Source: an uncultured Aliarcobacter sp.
GTDB lineage: Bacteria > Campylobacterota > Campylobacteria > Campylobacterales > Arcobacteraceae
Reading direction: 5' to 3'
Length of the DNA: 9,715 bases
Assembly (NCBI GenBank): GCA_947629065.1
Contig: CANRCH010000060.1
Coordinates: 1 to 9,715, forward strand
Part shown: in pieces, positions 6,307 through 9,715 of the stretch
Numbering within the stretch: the first letter of the stretch is position 1
How the letters are laid out: each line of letters opens with the position of its first letter
The notes under the pieces: generated by a model
The model's input: only the letters and a program-made list of their open reading frames with translations
The model's database searches: none
Told to the model about the DNA's origin: nothing
Program-made: the position numbers and the translations under genes

Positions 6307-9300
6307 CTATTTTAAAATCTTATCTACCAAATCTTTATATCCATTTACACAATCATAAGTTATATTTTCATCTTTATTTAAAAGCTCAAAATATTTTTTC
6401 GCATACTCTATTTTTAAATTTTCAGAAACTCTTTTATTCAGTTCTTTACAATCTTTTTTAGTTTCTGCTATAAAATAGATATTCTTTTTATCAACAGTTT
6501 CAAACACAACTGCCCAATCAGGATTATAACCTCCCATTGGTGTTTTGATTTTAAAACTATCTGGAAGCTTTGCATAAACAATAATTTGTCCACCATCCAT
6601 AGCTTTTGCAAACTCTTTTTCTACTCCTGAATCTGTTTTTAAATAGTCATAAATATGTTTTTTAACTTCAATTGTATCTCCATAGATAGGGTCTAGATTA
6701 CACTTAAAATCTGGTATTGTAAAAATATCATTTTTATAAGTCTCATCTGTTTTAAAATACTCAATTCCATTTATCAAAAGTTTTATTTTTTGTTGATTGA
6801 TTATTTGACAAACTTTAATTATGAAATCTTCAGGATTTATCTTAAACATAGCAAATTTATCTTCTCTTATTTCACTTAAAATTGATACAACTGTTTTTCT
6901 AGTTAGTTCTGTATTTTTAACAATTTCACCAACTAAATCATACTTTGTAGAACCTAATTCATAATCAACTTTTTCATAACTATTTGAAGAGTCTTCCATC
7001 ATAGTTTGATTTGATAAATCTTCAATATCAATAAGGCTTTTTTGTTTTGAACTTGTAATATTTACTAATACTTTTGTTACTTCTAAAGTCTGGTTTATTG
7101 CTTCAATACTTGAAGTTTTAAGCTCATATGTATTTATATTTATTCTATAAGAAACCTGTGAATTTATCTTATTCCAGAGCTCTTGAAACTCTTTTTTCTC
7201 AAAATTTTCATTTGGTTTTAAAGTCATTGGAATACTCTTTTTATCATTTCCAATCATACCTTTTACAACTGCACTAGAACTAGCTTTTTTAACCAACTCT
7301 TTTATCTCATTTTCAAAATCAACAAATTGTGGCAAAATCTCAAACTCATTATTTTTTAAATCTTTAAGAGCTTTTGGTGTGATAAACTCATCTTCACCTA
7401 AATAATCTTTTTGCTTCCAATCACTTATCAAAATCTCAGCTAAGGCTTTGTCAATTTTTAATTTCTCTCCCTCTTTATTTACAAGAGTTATTTGAGACAA
7501 AATTTTTGTTGTGATTTTTGTCTCTCTACTTAATGTTTCCAAAATCTCTTTTTGTAAACTACTCGCAAACTCTTCATAAGATTCACTTGCAATTATTGTT
7601 AAACTATTTATATCAAAAAACTCATTTTCTAAAATATTTACATCTTGTCTAACTCCATTTTTATCTACACAAATCCTAAGTCCTCGCCCTATTTCTTGTC
7701 TTTTGCTATCGGTACTATTTGAGTGTTTTAGTGTACATATTTGAAAAACATTTGGATTATCCCAACCCTCTTTTAAGGCACTATGTGAAAATATAAATCT
7801 TGTGGGTTCTTTTAAATCAAGAAGTTTTTCTTTCTCTTTCATAATCAAATCATAAGCACCAACATCATTTAAAATTTCACTCTCTTTTTCAAGAGGTTTT
7901 CCTTTTTTATCTATTGAAAAATAGCCTTTGTGTATTTGTCTAACTTCAAATTTATCTATGTACTCAAAATAATCTTTATCAAAAAGTGTTCTCTCATCTT
8001 CTAAAACTTTTTTATACTCTTCTTCAAAAATAGTTTCATATTCACCTTTTAATAAATTTTTATTTTCATCATAAAGTCTATATTTAGCAACCTCATCAAT
8101 AAAAAATAGACTTAAAACTTTTATATTTTTTTTAAATAAAACTTTCTCTTTTTGAATATGGCTTTTTATAGTCTCTCTTATTTGTACTCTTCTTAAATGT
8201 TTCTCTTCAAGTTGCCCTACAACTTCTCCTGCATATAGTTTTATTCCATTTAAAAAAGTGATGCTATTCTCTTTTGCATTTATGCTTTTTACTATAAAAC
8301 TATTTTGATATTGAGCTAAACTATTTGATAAAACAAAAAGGTCATCAGTTTCATTTACAATAATAGTTTTTTTTGAGATACTCTCTTTTAGTTTTACATC
8401 AATTTCTAATCTTGCTTGTGGGTTTTTGTTTGGATTTATTTTTATAGTATCAAAAAACACATAACCACCTGTTGCACTATCGCCTTTTATATCAATAGCT
8501 TTTACAGATATTTGTTTAACCAACTTTTGATTATAAGCATCTATTGCATCAAGTCTATAAATTTTATGAAAATCCTCTTTGTGTGTTGCACTATAACGCA
8601 AAGTAAAAAGAGCTTTAAACTCTTTTAGTTTATCTTGAGCTGTTTTTCCTAGCCTTTGAGGTTCATCTATTATTAAAATTGGTTTTACTCCACTTATTAC
8701 ATCTATTGGTCTTCTTGACTGCATTGAGTCTTGTTTCTCAAAAATCTTTCTTGATTCAGTTGAACTTGTAGCAAATGCTTGATAATTCATAATAATCACT
8801 TCAATTTCACTGCTTGAGGCAAAAGAGCTAATATTTACCAAATTTGAAGAGTTTTTTGTATCATATATAAAATATCGTATTTTTTTACCATACATCTCTT
8901 TGAAATATTCACTTGTAATATCCAAAGATTTATGAACTCCCTCTCGTATAGCAATACTAGGTACTACAATAATAAACTTGCTCCAACCATAGTTTTTATG
9001 TAATTCAAACATAGTTTTTGTATAAACAAAAGTCTTTCCAGTTCCTGTTTCCATCTCAATAGAAAAATTTAATCCTGCTTTTAAATTTTGACTTATTTTT
9101 AGAAGTTCATCTTTTTTTTGAGTTTCTTGAATATTTTTTAGTAACTCTTCACTTGAAATTGTCAAATCTTTATTTGAAAATCTCTCTATCTCTTTTATCT
9201 CTTTACCAAAAACTCCACTATCTACAATTTTCCTATCTATAATATCTTTTCTATAACCTTTTTCTTGACCTTTAAATATATCTACAACTCTTTTAGTTGC

Positions 9301-9339
9301 CAAACTTTGATACTCTTGTGTTTTAAATTGTAATTTCAT
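6307..9339 (-). CDS. res: Type III restriction endonuclease, Res subunit
   Basis: The helicase-nuclease subunit of a Type III restriction-modification system, 1010 aa; EcoP1I and EcoP15I Res are about 970 aa. It acts in complex with Mod, using ATP-driven motion on DNA and cutting some 25 bases from the recognition site. Superfamily-2 helicase motifs occur in order: Walker A METGTGKT (96-103), DEPQ (225-228), RYSATH (248-253), SHSALKEGWDNPN (518-530) and QEIGRGLRI (548-556). The C-terminal PD-ExK nuclease is intact, with P940-D941 and E959-T960-K961 (NPDWAVVFE then FIAETK). The frame is unbroken. The start at 9339 is supported by AAGG just upstream, overlapping the mod stop codon. It lies nine bases after mod, so the two are translated from one mRNA. 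Both activities look functional by motif. Confidence 0.96.
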   Translation of the reverse strand: MKLQFKTQEYQSLATKRVVDIFKGQEKGYRKDIIDRKIVDSGVFGKEIKEIERFSNKDLTISSEELLKNIQETQKKDELLKISQNLKAGLNFSIEMETGTGKTFVYTKTMFELHKNYGWSKFIIVVPSIAIREGVHKSLDITSEYFKEMYGKKIRYFIYDTKNSSNLVNISSFASSSEIEVIIMNYQAFATSSTESRKIFEKQDSMQSRRPIDVISGVKPILIIDEPQRLGKTAQDKLKEFKALFTLRYSATHKEDFHKIYRLDAIDAYNQKLVKQISVKAIDIKGDSATGGYVFFDTIKINPNKNPQARLEIDVKLKESISKKTIIVNETDDLFVLSNSLAQYQNSFIVKSINAKENSITFLNGIKLYAGEVVGQLEEKHLRRVQIRETIKSHIQKEKVLFKKNIKVLSLFFIDEVAKYRLYDENKNLLKGEYETIFEEEYKKVLEDERTLFDKDYFEYIDKFEVRQIHKGYFSIDKKGKPLEKESEILNDVGAYDLIMKEKEKLLDLKEPTRFIFSHSALKEGWDNPNVFQICTLKHSNSTDSKRQEIGRGLRICVDKNGVRQDVNILENEFFDINSLTIIASESYEEFASSLQKEILETLSRETKITTKILSQITLVNKEGEKLKIDKALAEILISDWKQKDYLGEDEFITPKALKDLKNNEFEILPQFVDFENEIKELVKKASSSAVVKGMIGNDKKSIPMTLKPNENFEKKEFQELWNKINSQVSYRININTYELKTSSIEAINQTLEVTKVLVNITSSKQKSLIDIEDLSNQTMMEDSSNSYEKVDYELGSTKYDLVGEIVKNTELTRKTVVSILSEIREDKFAMFKINPEDFIIKVCQIINQQKIKLLINGIEYFKTDETYKNDIFTIPDFKCNLDPIYGDTIEVKKHIYDYLKTDSGVEKEFAKAMDGGQIIVYAKLPDSFKIKTPMGGYNPDWAVVFETVDKKNIYFIAETKKDCKELNKRVSENLKIEYAKKYFELLNKDENITYDCVNGYKDLVDKILK

Positions 9340-9348
9340 ATTTAAGCC

Positions 9349-9715
9349 TTAAATTACAGATATATTTGTAATCAAAGATAGTTCATTTATTGCATTTATC
9401 TTTTTAGTGTCATTTTCAAAACAACCATCTTTTAATACTACTTTTAGTGGTTTCTCTTTTTTTATAGCTTCTATTACTTCCAAAGAGATACTATTTTCAA
9501 AACAAACTATTAGCTCACTATTTTCTATAATATATAATTTTTTATTTGAAACTATTTTTGTGTTTATTTTTAGACTTAATTCAATTCCCAAATCAAGCAT
9601 AATAGAAAAAAGTAGATCTAAATCGCTTCTATCTTCTTTTATATTTGTTTCAAAATCAAGTAGATTTGACTGTTTTAAATCAGTTGGATGATAATATACA
9701 TCTTTCATATTTGAA
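9349..9715 (-). CDS. mod: Type III DNA methyltransferase (Mod), C-terminal part, cut by window edge
   Basis: Only the last 121 or so codons are present. The frame runs open to the right edge: the codons before the ATG at 9708 read Ser-Asn, giving SNMKDVYYHP, a phrase usual inside Mod proteins of this group, so that ATG is internal. The visible part holds the conserved C-terminal sequence NIKEDRSDLDLLFSIMLD with a following GIELSLKI, then an alpha/beta tail ending LKVVLKDGCFENDTKKIN. Family knowledge: Mod methylates adenine in an asymmetric site and gives the system its specificity. The catalytic DPPY motif, the SAM-binding motif and the target recognition domain must lie beyond the window, so specificity and intactness cannot be judged. 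The stop at 9351-9349 is followed nine bases later by the res start, forming a mod-res operon. Confidence 0.88.
   Translation of the reverse strand, partial: SNMKDVYYHPTDLKQSNLLDFETNIKEDRSDLDLLFSIMLDLGIELSLKINTKIVSNKKLYIIENSELIVCFENSISLEVIEAIKKEKPLKVVLKDGCFENDTKKINAINELSLITNISVI

Noticed and set aside
9111..9120. T8 run in res as a possible phase-variation tract
   Set aside because: Runs of seven or eight A or T are common in this AT-rich sequence. No G/C run or long simple repeat is seen, and the frame is intact.
8416..9691. Plus-strand open frames of 70 and 94 codons opposite res and mod
   Set aside because: Their composition reflects the complement of Lys- and Ile-rich coding sequence, they show no family resemblance and have no promoter or ribosome site.
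9349..9708. A free-standing 119-aa protein starting at ATG 9708
   Set aside because: The frame continues upstream to the window edge without a stop, and the codons there fit the interior of a Mod methylase.

Overview
The window is very AT-rich, uses A/T-ending codons throughout and encodes proteins of Campylobacterota type. The tmRNA tag ends in the Campylobacter-like APAYAKAA, and the agmatinase-like, SodB and YbdG-like proteins look like those of the Arcobacter/Aliarcobacter group. The genus is inferred from remembered protein resemblance, not from a search.

Layout. The left edge cuts the tmRNA gene ssrA, leaving the last codons of the tag through the 3' CCA (1-295). After a short promoter region comes a plus-strand pair: an agmatinase-family ureohydrolase (439-1500) and a small DoxX-type membrane protein (1518-1934). 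This pair ends at a bidirectional terminator (1926-1951) whose arms contain the stop codons of both converging genes. Everything to the right is on the minus strand. Read in the direction of transcription from the right edge, it runs: the 3' end of a Type III modification methylase (mod, cut by the window edge), the Type III restriction subunit (res, 1010 aa), a manganese-dependent inorganic pyrophosphatase (ppaC), a YbdG-like mechanosensitive channel, iron superoxide dismutase (sodB) with its own terminator, a broken AraC-family regulator, and a broken 2-isopropylmalate synthase (leuA).

How the genes fit together. The mod-res pair is a Type III restriction-modification system with both res catalytic centres intact. 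The pyrophosphatase, channel and superoxide dismutase are independent housekeeping or stress genes that each have a good ribosome binding site. The most notable stretch is 1943-3355. There, two adjacent genes each keep recognisable N- and C-terminal parts but have lost an internal segment, and in both the two parts lie in different reading frames. This looks like a small patch of gene decay between sodB and doxX. I found no convincing new defence system, CRISPR array, IS element or integrase. The less expected signals are the paired gene remnants, an inverted repeat that would cover the ppaC ribosome binding site, and the terminator that supplies the last codons of two genes. No stretch longer than about 150 bases is without a feature.
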